A DNA stretch of 64,000 nt from Streptomyces albofaciens JCM 4342 (GCF_008634025.1 NZ_PDCM01000002.1:3621001-3685000); one strand, 5' to 3'. Numbered from the stretch's first letter, positions 31,480-40,037 are shown. Program-made: numbers and translations. The notes: a model not told the origin generated them from the letters alone.

Positions 31480-32976
31480 ATGAACGATGCTGCCCCCGCC
31501 GACAACACGACGGGCCCCGCCGGGGACGCGTCCGGTCCCGCGGGCACCCCGCCGGCCCCCGACGCGTCCCGCCCGGCGCCGCGGACGCACCCGCGCCGCA
31601 GCCGGCGGCACAAGGTGATCGCCGGGGTGTGCGGGGGCCTGGGCCGGCACTGGGACCTGGATCCGGTGATCTTCCGGATCGTGCTGGCCGTGCTGGCGGC
31701 CTCCGGCGGCATCGGCCTGATCGTGTACGGCTTCGCCTGGCTGCTGATCCCGCAGGAGGGCGAGGACGAGAACGAGGGGCGCCGGCTGCTGTCCGGCCGG
31801 GTCGAGGGCACGGCGCTGACCGCCCTGCTGTTCGCCCTGGTCGGCTGCGGGTTCTTCCTGACCTCCCTCGCCAACCGCGGCGTGCTGGCCTTCACCGTCA
31901 TGCTCGCGCTGGCGGTGGGCGGTTCGGCGTACTGGTCGCGGCAGCGCCGTACGGCCGGGGTGGACGGGCCCGGGGCGGCGGACCCGGCGGCCGCCCAGGC
32001 CGTCGCGGACGCGCCGCCCGAGACGATGGCGCCGCCCACCCGTAACAGCCCGTCCTGGTGGCGGGACCCGCTCTCCAAGGACGGGACGGCCGGCGCGGGC
32101 TATCTGTGGGGGCCGGACGACGCCCCGTACGGCCATGAGCAGGCGTACGGCGCGGGCGGCAGGGCGGGCGCACGGCCCTCGGGGGCCACGGCATGGGGCA
32201 GCCCCGGGGGGCCGCGTGGCACCGTCCCGGCCAAACGGCGGCGGGCGGGCCGGCCGATCGGCGGCTGGACGTTTCTGCTGGCGATGATCGCGGCAGTGGC
32301 GGCGGGCGGTGCCACGGCCGAGCACCACAAGGCCTCCACCGTCCTCATCGCCGGCCTCTCCGCCGCCCTCGTGGTCTTCGGGCTCGGGCTGGTGGTCAGC
32401 GCCTGGTGGGGGCGGACCGGCGGCGGCACGGTCTTCATGGTGATCCTGACGTCCCTGCTGCTGGCGGGCGCCGCGGTACTGCCCCCGAACGTGACCACCG
32501 ACTGGCACAACCGCGTATGGGTGCCGATGGACGCCGCTTCCGTACGCCCGAGTTACGACGTCGGGGCCGGGCACGGCGAGCTGGACCTGACCAAGATCCC
32601 CTTCAAGAACGGGCAGACGGTACGGACGCGGGCCTCGGTCGGCGCCGGGCAGCTGGAGGTGACGGTGCCCGACGGCGTCACGGCGCGGCTGCACATCGAC
32701 GTGGGGCTGGGCGACGTACGGCTGCCGGGTGAGACGACGGAGGACTTCCACTTCGGGACCGACCAGGAGCAGACCGTCACCCTGCCGGCCACGGGGCTGA
32801 AGGAGGGCGAGAAGCCGCGCGGCACGCTGGATCTCGACCTGAAGGTGGGGGCGGGGCAGGTGGCGGTGGAGCGGGAGGCTCCTGCGCAGGCTCCGCCGTC
32901 GTCGCCCCCGCCCCCGTCGTCAGCGTCGTCGCCGTCGCCGTCGCCGTCATCGGACGAGAAGGGAGAGACCCAGTGA
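31480..32976 (+). CDS. PspC domain membrane protein
   Basis: A 498-residue protein from ATG 31480. A Pro/Ala-rich tail precedes the PspC domain (~45-105: RRHKVIAGVCGGLGRHWDLD, GLIVYGFAWLLIPQEGEDEN). Four to six membrane segments follow up to residue ~335 (TALLFALVGCGFFLTSL, TFLLAMIAAVAAGGAT, TVFMVILTSLLLAGAAVL). The C-terminal ~140 residues (YDVGAGHGELDLTKIPF, GDVRLPGETTEDFHF) look like the beta-rich LiaF/toastrack-type domain seen with PspC, which probably detects envelope stress. The tail is Ser/Pro rich. It overlaps the next gene by ATGA, so the two are co-translated. It may pair with the PspC kinase at 24448, although they are 5 kb apart. Confidence 0.9.
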   Translation: MNDAAPADNTTGPAGDASGPAGTPPAPDASRPAPRTHPRRSRRHKVIAGVCGGLGRHWDLDPVIFRIVLAVLAASGGIGLIVYGFAWLLIPQEGEDENEGRRLLSGRVEGTALTALLFALVGCGFFLTSLANRGVLAFTVMLALAVGGSAYWSRQRRTAGVDGPGAADPAAAQAVADAPPETMAPPTRNSPSWWRDPLSKDGTAGAGYLWGPDDAPYGHEQAYGAGGRAGARPSGATAWGSPGGPRGTVPAKRRRAGRPIGGWTFLLAMIAAVAAGGATAEHHKASTVLIAGLSAALVVFGLGLVVSAWWGRTGGGTVFMVILTSLLLAGAAVLPPNVTTDWHNRVWVPMDAASVRPSYDVGAGHGELDLTKIPFKNGQTVRTRASVGAGQLEVTVPDGVTARLHIDVGLGDVRLPGETTEDFHFGTDQEQTVTLPATGLKEGEKPRGTLDLDLKVGAGQVAVEREAPAQAPPSSPPPPSSASSPSPSPSSDEKGETQ

Positions 32977-33191
32977 AGCGCCATGCTTTCGAGCCCGCCC
33001 GGCTCATCACCGGCCTGACCGCGCTCGGCGTGGGAGGTGCCTACGCGTGCGAAGCGGGCGGGGTGGTGGACCTGCCGGGCGCGCTGCCCGTACTGGCCGT
33101 ACCGGCGGGCCTGTGCCTGGCCGGTGCGACGGCGGCCGTCTGGAGCGTGGTCCGGCGGCAGCGTTCGGGGTCCTCCGCACCACGGGACTGA
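32973..33191 (+). CDS. Small membrane protein coupled to PspC gene
   Basis: A 72-residue protein with two hydrophobic segments (RLITGLTALGVGGAYACEA and LPVLAVPAGLCLAGATAAVW) and a basic tail. Its ATG overlaps the PspC stop (ATGA at 32973), a strong sign of translational coupling. I do not recognise a domain; a subunit or modulator of the PspC protein is the natural guess. Confidence 0.78.
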   Translation: MKRHAFEPARLITGLTALGVGGAYACEAGGVVDLPGALPVLAVPAGLCLAGATAAVWSVVRRQRSGSSAPRD

Positions 33192-33248
33192 CCACGGGAC
33201 TGGCCATGGGCCCGGCCAAACGACCGACCACACCCCCGGTCAACGCCC

Positions 33249-33791
33249 TTACCCGAACAACTGCCGCCCCTGCCTACTGCGCCGTGCCGCCAGCATCGCG
33301 TCCACGGACAGCATCGGTGCACCGGCGAGCACCAGCGGCAGCCATGCCATCAGATACGCCAGATCGTTGCCGTAGTAGTACGGCTGGGTCGACCAGCTCA
33401 CGGTGAGCCACAGGCTCAGCGAAATCAGCGCGCCGCCAAGCGCGGCGACGCGCGCGAACATCCCGGCCAGGGTGCCGATGCCGACCGCCAACTCCCCGGC
33501 CGCAATGGCGTACCCGAAACTCGCCGGGTCCTTGAGCGCCAGATCCACCAGTTGGGGCACAGCCGAGGTGTCCCTTATCTGCCGCATCAGTTCGCCGACC
33601 GACCCCGTGCCGCTCGCGGCGAAGAACGCCGGATCGGTCAGCTTGTCCAGGCCCGCGTAGACGAAGGTGACGCCGAGGAAGACCCGCAGCGGCAGCAGCG
33701 CATTGCGCGCCATCGCACCGCGCGGCCCACCGCCCCTGCCCGTTCCGGATCCGACCGGGCCGGCACCGACCACACGATCCGCGTGCGCCAT
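33249..33791 (-). CDS. DoxX family membrane protein
   Basis: A 180-residue four-helix membrane protein from ATG 33791, with GGGAGG 8 bases upstream. LPLRVFLGVTFVYAGLDKLTDPAFF is the DoxX signature opening, followed by FGYAIAAGELAVGIGTLAG, ALGGALISLSLWLTVSW and LAYLMAWLPLVLAGAPML. DoxX-type proteins take part in thiol/redox defence or quinone chemistry in the membrane; in mycobacteria a DoxX protein works with superoxide dismutase and a rhodanese. No partner is adjacent here. It converges on the small PspC-linked gene. Confidence 0.9.
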   Translation of the reverse strand: MAHADRVVGAGPVGSGTGRGGGPRGAMARNALLPLRVFLGVTFVYAGLDKLTDPAFFAASGTGSVGELMRQIRDTSAVPQLVDLALKDPASFGYAIAAGELAVGIGTLAGMFARVAALGGALISLSLWLTVSWSTQPYYYGNDLAYLMAWLPLVLAGAPMLSVDAMLAARRSRQGRQLFG

Positions 33792-33882
33792 GGCATCCGC
33801 CTCCCTGTCACCGCCGGACGCAGACGATTGTGCCCACGCCCGCGTGTTCCACAAGGGATACGGACGCCCTCGCGCGCGGCGT

Positions 33883-35238
33883 TCAGTCCTGTACGTCGAT
33901 CGCGTAGCCGTTCGTCTCCACGCCCGCCGCCGTGACGACCCGCACCTCCACCCGGCCCGGCTCCACGTCCGCCGGTACGGGCACGGTCAGCAGGCCGTCC
34001 GTCGGGTTCCCGAAGCCGCCGGCGACCGGCACGAGCGGCACGTGCACATGCACCGGGCCGATCCGTACGACGGTGCGCGCCAGCAGGTCCGGGTCCTGCG
34101 CACCGGGCGGTACGAAGCCGGTGCCGCGGATCTCGATGTCGTCGCCGGTGCGGATGGGCGCGGCCAGCTCACCCGGCTCCCGGGCCCGTACGACGGACAG
34201 GACGACCGGACGGCCGCCCTCCGCGTACTTGCCCGCCACATACATGAGCGCCCCGATGACCACGATGACGCCGAACGTCCACGGCAGGTCCGGCAGCCGG
34301 GACGGGTCGCGGGCCAGGCGTACCAGGGCGAAGGAGACGGCCGCGACGTTCAGCAGCAGGTACTGGGTGTCGGTGAGGCTCGCGCGCCCCGCGTCGTCCG
34401 TGAGCAGGTCACCCGCGCGCGGCCGCTCCGCGCGCACCTTCTGGAGACGCCGCCCCTGGATGCGTACGGCGACGACCCGGCGGACGAGCACCGCCACCGC
34501 GCAGGTGATCGCCAGCACGGTCAGCAACCCGGCGCCGTACGGGAGCTGGAGCCCGTCGAGGTGTGCGACGCGGGCGTCCGCGTCCGTCACCACGGCCAGC
34601 TGGACGGCCTGTACGAGGACGGCGTACGCGACGAGCAGCAGCCAGCCCGCGGCCACCGTGCGCGAGGTCGAGAGCCGGTTGTCCTCGCCGATCAGCGGCG
34701 CGAGCAGGCCCCCGCGGGAGCGGTGGCGCCACGCCGCGCCGGTGAGGGCGAGCACGAGGACCGCCGCGGCGACCAGGCCCGCCGTACGCCGCACCGTCCA
34801 GCCGGTGCCGATCGCGGTCAGGGCCTGGACGAGCAGGAGCACGCCGAGGCCGCCCCACAACACCGGCAGCGTGCGCCGCCACACGGCCTCCCGCCAGGCC
34901 GTTCCTTCGGCGGCGGCACGCTCGGCGACCGTACGGGCCGAGAGGGCCAGTTCGTCCGAGACCCACTGCCGCGCGGCGCCTGCCGAATGCGCGAGCGCGG
35001 CCGGCACGCCGCGGCCGGCGGCGTACTCCTCGCGCAGCGCCACGAACGCGGCGACCGCCCGGCGGTGCCCCTCGCGCGCGCCACGCGGGCACCTCCCGCA
35101 CGTGCAGTCGCCACCCCCACCGCCGCCGGGCTCCCCGGCCTCCGGCCCTCCGGCCGCCACTCCCCCTCCGGGCGTCCCAGGCGCTCCCGCCGCCCCGCCC
35201 GCCGTCTCCACCGACACGTCCGCTCCGCCCCGACCCAC
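33883..35238 (-). CDS. Polytopic membrane protein, unknown function
   Basis: A 451-residue protein. The N-terminus is Gly/Ala/Pro rich and holds a small Cys cluster (DCTCGRCPRG). A helical cytosolic part with HRRAVAAFVALREEYAAGRG follows, then seven or so membrane segments between ~125 and ~340 (LPVLWGGLGVLLLVQALTAI, AAAVLVLALTG, VAAGWLLLVAYAVLVQAV, LLTVLAITCAVAVLV, FGVIVVIGALMYVAG). The last ~100 residues (IRTGDDIEIRGTGFVPPGAQ ... VTAAGVETNGYAIDVQD) read like an IPT/TIG-type beta domain. No family name comes to mind. A GTG a few codons in (VSVETAGG) is an alternative start. It is a single gene between DoxX and the aldolase. Confidence 0.8.
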   Translation of the reverse strand: MGRGGADVSVETAGGAAGAPGTPGGGVAAGGPEAGEPGGGGGGDCTCGRCPRGAREGHRRAVAAFVALREEYAAGRGVPAALAHSAGAARQWVSDELALSARTVAERAAAEGTAWREAVWRRTLPVLWGGLGVLLLVQALTAIGTGWTVRRTAGLVAAAVLVLALTGAAWRHRSRGGLLAPLIGEDNRLSTSRTVAAGWLLLVAYAVLVQAVQLAVVTDADARVAHLDGLQLPYGAGLLTVLAITCAVAVLVRRVVAVRIQGRRLQKVRAERPRAGDLLTDDAGRASLTDTQYLLLNVAAVSFALVRLARDPSRLPDLPWTFGVIVVIGALMYVAGKYAEGGRPVVLSVVRAREPGELAAPIRTGDDIEIRGTGFVPPGAQDPDLLARTVVRIGPVHVHVPLVPVAGGFGNPTDGLLTVPVPADVEPGRVEVRVVTAAGVETNGYAIDVQD

Positions 35239-35405
35239 CAGTCGTTGTCAACTTCACCGTACTGTCAGGGAATTGTGCCGTACGGGGAGAGAGCGGGAAG
35301 CCGTGCGCCAGGGTTTACGGGCGGTGATGAGGGGGCGTCGTGTTGACGCCGGGGACGGGGGGCGGTGTCGGGAGCCGCAGGGAAGCCGGGCCCGAGGCCG
35401 AGGTG

Positions 35406-36224
35406 TCAGTCGAACAACTCCGGTTCACTGCGGGCGATCTGCTGGTACAGGGGCTGGTAGTTGATCCACGCGACCAGGTCGTTGCCCAGCTGTTCCCGGG
35501 TGTGCACGGCGTTCTCGTGGTCGATCAGTACGGGCTTGCCGGCGGCGCGCGCGGTCAGCTGCACCTGACAGGAACGTTCCATCGTGATGAACCACCAGGC
35601 CGCCGCGTCCACCGAGTCGCCGACCGTCAACAGGCCGTGGTTGCGCAGGATCACGGCCTTGTGCGGCCCGAGCGCGGCCGCGATGCGCCGCCCTTCCTCC
35701 TCGTCCACGACGACCCCGGTGTACGCGTCGTAGAGGGCGTGATCCTCGTAGAAGGCGCAGACGTCCTGGGTGATCGGGTCCAGCAGCTCGCCGAGTGCGG
35801 AGAGGGCGCGGCCGTACACGGAGTGGCTGTGCGCGGCGGCGATCACGTCCGGGCGGGCCCGGTGGACCTGTGAATGGATCGCGAACGCCGCCTGGTTGAC
35901 GTGGTAGCGGCCCTCGACGACCTTGCCCTCGTGATTGACGAGGATCAGGTCGCCGACGGTGATGTGCTTGAACGACATCCCGAAAGGATTCACCCAGAAG
36001 CAGTCGGTGAACTCCGGGTCCCGCGCGGTGATGTGTCCCGCCACGCCCTCCTCGAACCCGAACCGTCCGAAGAGGCGCAGCGCGGCCGCGAGACGCTCCT
36101 TGCGATGGCGCCGCTCCTCCTCGACGGTCGCGTGCTGCGGCGGCATGGCGAAGCGGAGCTGATCGGTGGGTACGGGCGTGGGCGGCGGGCCCGGGGGCGG
36201 GACGGGCGGCGTGGGCTGGGGCAT
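35406..36224 (-). CDS. Class II aldolase/adducin family protein
   Basis: A 272-residue enzyme. After a Pro-rich tail (~25 residues) comes the fold: GRFGFEEGVAGHITARDPEF, FWVNPFGMSFKHITVGDLILV, then the zinc histidines in AAHSHSVYGRAL (HxH) and ILRNHGLLTVG (third His). Fuculose-phosphate and ribulose-phosphate aldolase/epimerase enzymes share this layout, but many members of this longer branch act as decarboxylases or have unknown substrates, so I do not assign one. ATG 36224 has GGAGGA 8 bases upstream. Upstream lie two 15-base tandem arrays. It is followed by genes of sugar-acid type (a beta-hydroxyacid dehydrogenase upstream), which could be a functional group. Confidence 0.9.
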   Translation of the reverse strand: MPQPTPPVPPPGPPPTPVPTDQLRFAMPPQHATVEEERRHRKERLAAALRLFGRFGFEEGVAGHITARDPEFTDCFWVNPFGMSFKHITVGDLILVNHEGKVVEGRYHVNQAAFAIHSQVHRARPDVIAAAHSHSVYGRALSALGELLDPITQDVCAFYEDHALYDAYTGVVVDEEEGRRIAAALGPHKAVILRNHGLLTVGDSVDAAAWWFITMERSCQVQLTARAAGKPVLIDHENAVHTREQLGNDLVAWINYQPLYQQIARSEPELFD

Positions 36225-36548
36225 GGGCTTCCTCCTCGCGCGTGCGGCATTGCTCGGGCCGGAACGGCTCGGACCGGACCGGCTCGGACCGGACCGGCTC
36301 GGACCGGACCGGCTCGACCGAACCGGCTCGGACCGAACCGGGCCGGATCGGCGGTCCGACTCGGCTCGACTCGACTCGACCCGGCTCGACTCGAAGCGGC
36401 TCGACTCGAAGCGGAAGCTACCTGTGGGTAGCGGAGGTGACCAGAGGTGCGGCAGCGATTCCGGGTCGCCGACCGCGACGGGTCACTTCATGCCCTCGGC
36501 ATCCCGTGCGGGCAGCACCCGGCCAGGCACGGACCAACACTCGCGCGG
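36225..36548. other. Intergenic region upstream of the aldolase gene
   Basis: About 320 bases between two leftward genes. About half is made of tandem repeats (36251-36411). The rest should contain the aldolase promoter and the end of the dehydrogenase transcript. No gene seen. Confidence 0.5.
36251..36411. repeat. Two 15-nt tandem arrays
   Basis: Array 1 (36251-36339) has about six units; three in a row are exactly ggctcggaccggacc (36266-36310), and neighbours differ slightly, one being 14 nt. Array 2 (36362-36411) has two exact copies of cggctcgactcgaag after a longer variant. Both are built on a gctcgac/ctcgg core. Confidence 0.85.
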
Positions 36549-37448
36549 CTACGCCGGCTTGCCCTCCCCCGCCTCGCACCCGCTCAGCTGCCGCACGCCG
36601 CGCAGCAGCGCCGAGTGGTCCAGGCCGCCGTCGCCGCGTGCCACGGCCGAGGCGACGAGCTGAGCGGCGGCGGCGCCCACGGGGATCGTGGCGCCGACGG
36701 CGCGGGCGGCGTCGGTGACGATGCCCATGTCCTTGTGGTGCAGCTCCAGCTTGAAGCCCGGCTCGAAGTCCTGGGTGAGGAAGTTGGCCTTCTTACGGGT
36801 GAGCACGGCCGAACCCGCAAGGCCTCCGTTGAGGACGTCCAGGGCGTCGGCGAGATCGACGCCGGACTTCTCCAGGAAGACGACGGCCTCGGCGCAGGCC
36901 TGGATGTTCACGGCGACGATGAGCTGGTTGGCGGCCTTGACGGTCTGGCCGGCGCCGTGCGGCCCGCACCGCACGATGGTGGTGCCCAGGGCCTCGAAGA
37001 CCGGCCGGGCGGCGTCGAAGTCCGCCTGCTCACCGCCCACCATGATCGACAGGGCGCCCTCGACGGCGCCCGCCTCGCCGCCGGAGACCGGCGCGTCCAG
37101 CACCCGGACGCCCTTCTCGGCCGCCGCGGCGGCCAGCTCCACGGAGGTCTGCGGGGTGATCGAGGACATGTCGATCAACAGGGTGCCGGGGCGGGCGTTC
37201 TCCAGGATGCCGTCGGGTCCGTACGCGACCGCCTCGACCTGCGCGGACGCGGGCACCATGGTGATGACGACCTCGGCGTCGCGGACGGCCCCGGCGATCG
37301 TCGCCGCTTCCGTGCCACCGGCCGCCACCAGCGCCTCCGCCCGCCCGGGGCTACGGTTCCAGCCGGTCACCGCGTGGCCGGCCTTGGCAAGGTTGACCGC
37401 CATCGGGCTGCCCATGATGCCGAGGCCGATGAAGGCGATGGTGCTCAT
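36549..37448 (-). CDS. Beta-hydroxyacid dehydrogenase (tartronate-semialdehyde reductase-like)
   Basis: A 299-residue enzyme of the 6-phosphogluconate-dehydrogenase superfamily. GLGIMGSPMAVNLAKAGH is the Rossmann NAD(P) loop with the GxGxMGxxM pattern, NRSPGRAEAL holds the Arg that prefers NADP, DAPVSGGEAGA is the substrate loop, GQTVKAANQ has the catalytic Lys, and KDMGIVTDAARAVGATIPV the C-terminal part. This is closest to 2-hydroxy-3-oxopropionate reductase (GlxR/GarR), reducing tartronate semialdehyde to glycerate, though 3-hydroxyisobutyrate dehydrogenase is an alternative. ATG 37448 follows GGGAG. In the same direction as the aldolase gene, 324 bases ahead of it. Confidence 0.9.
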   Translation of the reverse strand: MSTIAFIGLGIMGSPMAVNLAKAGHAVTGWNRSPGRAEALVAAGGTEAATIAGAVRDAEVVITMVPASAQVEAVAYGPDGILENARPGTLLIDMSSITPQTSVELAAAAAEKGVRVLDAPVSGGEAGAVEGALSIMVGGEQADFDAARPVFEALGTTIVRCGPHGAGQTVKAANQLIVAVNIQACAEAVVFLEKSGVDLADALDVLNGGLAGSAVLTRKKANFLTQDFEPGFKLELHHKDMGIVTDAARAVGATIPVGAAAAQLVASAVARGDGGLDHSALLRGVRQLSGCEAGEGKPA

Positions 37449-37538
37449 TGCGCGACACTCCCATCTGTTTCCGCATGGCGGATTACCCGCACCGCCATGC
37501 GGAACCACTATGGAAGCCTCATAGGTACACGTCAACGC

Positions 37539-38123
37539 TCACAGGGTGTCGATCGCCGTCAGGTCGATGTCGATGTCGAAGGGCGCGCCGAGTTTCACCT
37601 GCTCCCGGAAGGTGTCGACGGGACGGTAGGCGCGCGTCTCCAAGGCCAGCTCGAAAGCGTGCACCACCGGGTGATCGTCGGCCCCCGCCATCTCGACCCG
37701 CCAGAAATACGGGATGCCCGCGTTCGCGTACTTGTACGGCTTGGTGTCGCGATCCCGGGCCTCGGACTCCGGGGACACCACCTCGACGGCGAGCAGCACG
37801 TCCCGGCCCTGGAAGTACGACTGCATCCGGCTGCGCGCCGCCGCGGCCCGCACCACCGTAATGTCCGGCTCCGGACCGTTACGCCTGTCGATCACTACGG
37901 TCATCTCGCGAGTGACCTTCAACTCCGACGGCGCGGTGCGACGCAGCCCGTTCACCAGCAAGTCGATCACGATGCTGTGGAAACACCGCTGTGGGCTCAC
38001 GAAGACCAAGCTCCCGTCGAGCAACTCCGTATGCGGCGGGAGGTCGGGCAGGGTCAGCAGGTCGTCCACGGTGTAACCGTCCGGCGGGGGCACGGGCCAG
38101 TGATGCGCGGTCTCAGCGGTCAT
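37539..38123 (-). CDS. Uma2 family (DUF820) putative endonuclease
   Basis: A 194-residue protein of the PD-(D/E)xK nuclease fold. TVDDLLTLPDLPPHTELLDG is the family's opening with the first acidic residue, PEPDITVV has the active-site Asp, and LLAVEVVSPESEARDRDTKPYKYANAGIPYFWRVE has the E-x-V-S and K-xx-K-Y segments. Uma2 genes are abundant in Streptomyces and cyanobacteria; whether they cut DNA in the cell is not established. ATG 38123 has GGGAGG 6 bases upstream. It stands alone between guaA and the dehydrogenase. Confidence 0.9.
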   Translation of the reverse strand: MTAETAHHWPVPPPDGYTVDDLLTLPDLPPHTELLDGSLVFVSPQRCFHSIVIDLLVNGLRRTAPSELKVTREMTVVIDRRNGPEPDITVVRAAAARSRMQSYFQGRDVLLAVEVVSPESEARDRDTKPYKYANAGIPYFWRVEMAGADDHPVVHAFELALETRAYRPVDTFREQVKLGAPFDIDIDLTAIDTL

Positions 38124-38175
38124 GAGTCCTCCCATGGACGGGATCCTGGGCCGTACGGCCAGCGTACCCACCAAG

Positions 38176-38221
38176 AACGCCACAGCCGCCGCTCAAACTG
38201 ATGAGCGACGGCTGTGGCGTT
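38176..38221. terminator. Terminator after guaA
   Basis: A long hairpin: outer stem of 13 bp (aacgccacagccg at 38176-38188 and complement at 38209-38221) and inner stem of 6 bp (cgctca/tgagcg). It lies 35 bases beyond the guaA stop on the leftward transcript and ahead of the Uma2 gene. Confidence 0.75.
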
Positions 38222-38255
38222 GACCTGGGGAGGGCCCCACAGAGGGGCTACGGGG

Positions 38256-39842
38256 TCACTCCCACTCGATGGTGCCCGGGGGCTTGCTGGTGACGTCGAG
38301 GACGACGCGGTTGACCTCGGGGACCTCGTTGGTGATGCGGGTGGAGATGCGGGCCAGGACGTCGTACGGCATACGGGTCCAGTCCGCGGTCATCGCGTCC
38401 TCGGAGGAGACCGGGCGCAGCACGACCGGGTGGCCGTAGGAGCGGCCGTCGCCCTGGACGCCGACCGAGCGGACGTCCGCGAGCAGGACCACCGGGCACT
38501 GCCAGATCTCGCGGTCCAGGCCGGCCGCGGTCAGCTCCTCGCGGGCGATGGCGTCGGCCTCGCGAAGGAGGTCGAGGCGCTCGCGCGTGACCTCGCCGAC
38601 GATGCGGATGCCCAGGCCGGGGCCGGGGAAGGGCTGGCGCTGGACGATCTCGTCCGGCAGGCCCAGCTCGGTGCCGACGCGGCGGACCTCGTCCTTGAAG
38701 AGCTGGCGCAGCGGCTCGATGAGCTCGAACTCCAGGTCCTCGGGGAGGCCGCCGACGTTGTGGTGGGACTTGATGTTCGCGGTGCCGGTGCCGCCGCCGG
38801 ACTCCACGATGTCCGGGTAGAGCGTGCCCTGGACCAGGAACTTCACGGGCTCGCCCGCCGCGCCGGACTCGGCGATGATCTCCGCCTGGGCCTGCTCGAA
38901 GACCCGGATGAACTCGCGGCCGATGATCTTCCGCTTCTCTTCCGGGTCGGAGACGCCGGCCAGCGCCTTGAGGAAGCGCTCGGAGGCGTCCACGACCTTC
39001 AGCTGGACGCCGGTGGCGGCCACGAAGTCCTTCTCGACCTGCTCGGTCTCGCCCTTGCGCATCAGGCCGTGGTCGACGTACACGCAGGTCAGCTGGTCGC
39101 CGATGGCCTTCTGGACGAGGGCGGCGGCGACCGCGGAGTCCACGCCGCCGGACAGGCCGCAGATCGCCCGGGCGCTGCCGACCTGCTCGCGGATGGCCGC
39201 GATCTGGTCGTCCACGACGTTGGTCGTCGTCCAGGCGGGCTCGATGCCGGCGCCGCGGTACAGGAAGTGCTCCAGGACCTGCTGGCCGTGCGTCGAGTGC
39301 ATCACCTCGGGGTGGTACTGGACGCCGTACAGCTTCTTCTCGTCGTTCTCGAAGGCGGCGACCGGGACCATGTCGGTGGAGGCCGTGACGGTGAAGCCCT
39401 CGGGCGCGGCGGAGCAGGCGTCGCCGTGCGACATCCACACCGGCTGCTCGGCCGGGGTGCCCTCGAAGAGGGTCGAGCCGTTCTTGGAGACGTGCAGGTC
39501 GGTACGGCCGTACTCGCGGGCGCCGGTGTTGTCGACCGTGCCGCCGAGGGTGGTGGCCATGAGCTGGAAGCCGTAGCACATGCCGAAGACCGGGACACCG
39601 GCCTCGAACAGGGAGCGGTCCAGGCTGGGGGCGCCCTCGGCGTAGACCGACGACGGGCCGCCGGAAAGGATGATCGCCTTGGGGTTCTTGGCGAGCATCT
39701 CGGCCACCGGCATGGTGGACGGGACGATCTCGCTGTAGACCCGGGCTTCGCGTACGCGGCGGGCGATGAGCTGGGCGTACTGCGCGCCGAAGTCGACTAC
39801 CAGGACGACGTCGGGGGCGGCAGCAGGTGACGCTGATGGCAC
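38256..39842 (-). CDS. guaA: GMP synthase (glutamine-hydrolysing)
   Basis: A 528-residue two-domain enzyme. The N-terminal class I amidotransferase has [18 protein letters not shown], the catalytic Cys in GMCYGFQ and the His/Glu in YHPEV; the synthetase has the PP-loop [12 protein letters not shown], then [12 protein letters not shown], the [10 protein letters not shown] motif, and ends in the dimerisation part KPPGTIEWE. It makes GMP from XMP, ATP and glutamine, the last step of guanine nucleotide synthesis. GTG 39842 is preceded by GGAAGG; an ATG ten codons earlier (39872) would add His/Arg residues rarely seen. The upstream gap contains the divergent chorismate-mutase promoter and leader, so the two promoters are close or overlapping. 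Confidence 0.97.
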   Translation of the reverse strand: MPSASPAAAPDVVLVVDFGAQYAQLIARRVREARVYSEIVPSTMPVAEMLAKNPKAIILSGGPSSVYAEGAPSLDRSLFEAGVPVFGMCYGFQLMATTLGGTVDNTGAREYGRTDLHVSKNGSTLFEGTPAEQPVWMSHGDACSAAPEGFTVTASTDMVPVAAFENDEKKLYGVQYHPEVMHSTHGQQVLEHFLYRGAGIEPAWTTTNVVDDQIAAIREQVGSARAICGLSGGVDSAVAAALVQKAIGDQLTCVYVDHGLMRKGETEQVEKDFVAATGVQLKVVDASERFLKALAGVSDPEEKRKIIGREFIRVFEQAQAEIIAESGAAGEPVKFLVQGTLYPDIVESGGGTGTANIKSHHNVGGLPEDLEFELIEPLRQLFKDEVRRVGTELGLPDEIVQRQPFPGPGLGIRIVGEVTRERLDLLREADAIAREELTAAGLDREIWQCPVVLLADVRSVGVQGDGRSYGHPVVLRPVSSEDAMTADWTRMPYDVLARISTRITNEVPEVNRVVLDVTSKPPGTIEWE

Positions 39843-39876
39843 TTCGGCGGCCTTCCGGCGGTGGTGGTGCATGGGG

Positions 39877-39906
39877 TTGGACTTTCGATTCTAACGGGCT
39901 CATACT
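39877..39906 (+). promoter_or_regulatory. Housekeeping-type promoter for the chorismate mutase leader
   Basis: TTGGAC (39877-39882), an 18-base spacer and CATACT (39901-39906) match a vegetative sigma promoter. Transcription would start around 39914, at or next to the ATG of the leader peptide. Confidence 0.6.
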
Positions 39907-39913
39907 GAGCGGC

Positions 39914-39985
39914 ATGTACAAGCAGCTGACCTTCGTCTTTACCTATGGCACCGGCCCGTCCGGCTGCCATGGTCGTGCTGCTTGA
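39914..39985 (+). CDS. Aromatic-rich leader peptide, candidate attenuator
   Basis: ATG 39914 opens a 23-codon frame ending at TGA 39985. The peptide begins M-Y-K-Q-L-T-F-V-F-T-Y, with Tyr/Phe at positions 2, 7, 9 and 11, two of them written with the AT-rich codons ttt and tat that this genome avoids. There is no room for a ribosome-binding site; with the promoter at 39877 the message would begin at the ATG, as leaderless transcripts do. A hairpin starts inside the Tyr11 codon (39945-39970) and a terminator follows at 40009. The next gene is chorismate mutase, which feeds Phe and Tyr synthesis. This has the layout of classical ribosome-mediated attenuation, but translation is not proven. Confidence 0.6.
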   Translation: MYKQLTFVFTYGTGPSGCHGRAA

Positions 39986-40037
39986 TCAACTGACGAGCGA
40001 CTTCCCAGGCGCCCCGGGCCGACAAGGCCCGGGGCGC
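39945..40037 (+). promoter_or_regulatory. Attenuator hairpins before chorismate mutase
   Basis: Hairpin 1 pairs atggcaccgg (39945-39954) with ccgg-c-tgccat (39960-39970, one bulge). The terminator hairpin is a perfect 12-bp stem, gcgccccgggcc (40009-40020) and its complement at 40026-40037, loop gacaa, followed by ctctgcatttc. A competing helix is possible: cggcccg (39952-39958) is fully complementary to cgggccg (40015-40021), and it would use a strand of each hairpin. A terminator between two divergent starts has no ordinary role, since no normal gene ends here. Confidence 0.6.

Noticed and set aside
36251..36411. Possible CRISPR array
   Set aside because: Units are 15 nt head to tail without spacers, and no cas genes are present.
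38214..39830. A 538-codon frame antisense to guaA
   Set aside because: Shadow of a highly conserved gene in GC-rich DNA; no recognisable motif, while guaA is complete on the other strand.
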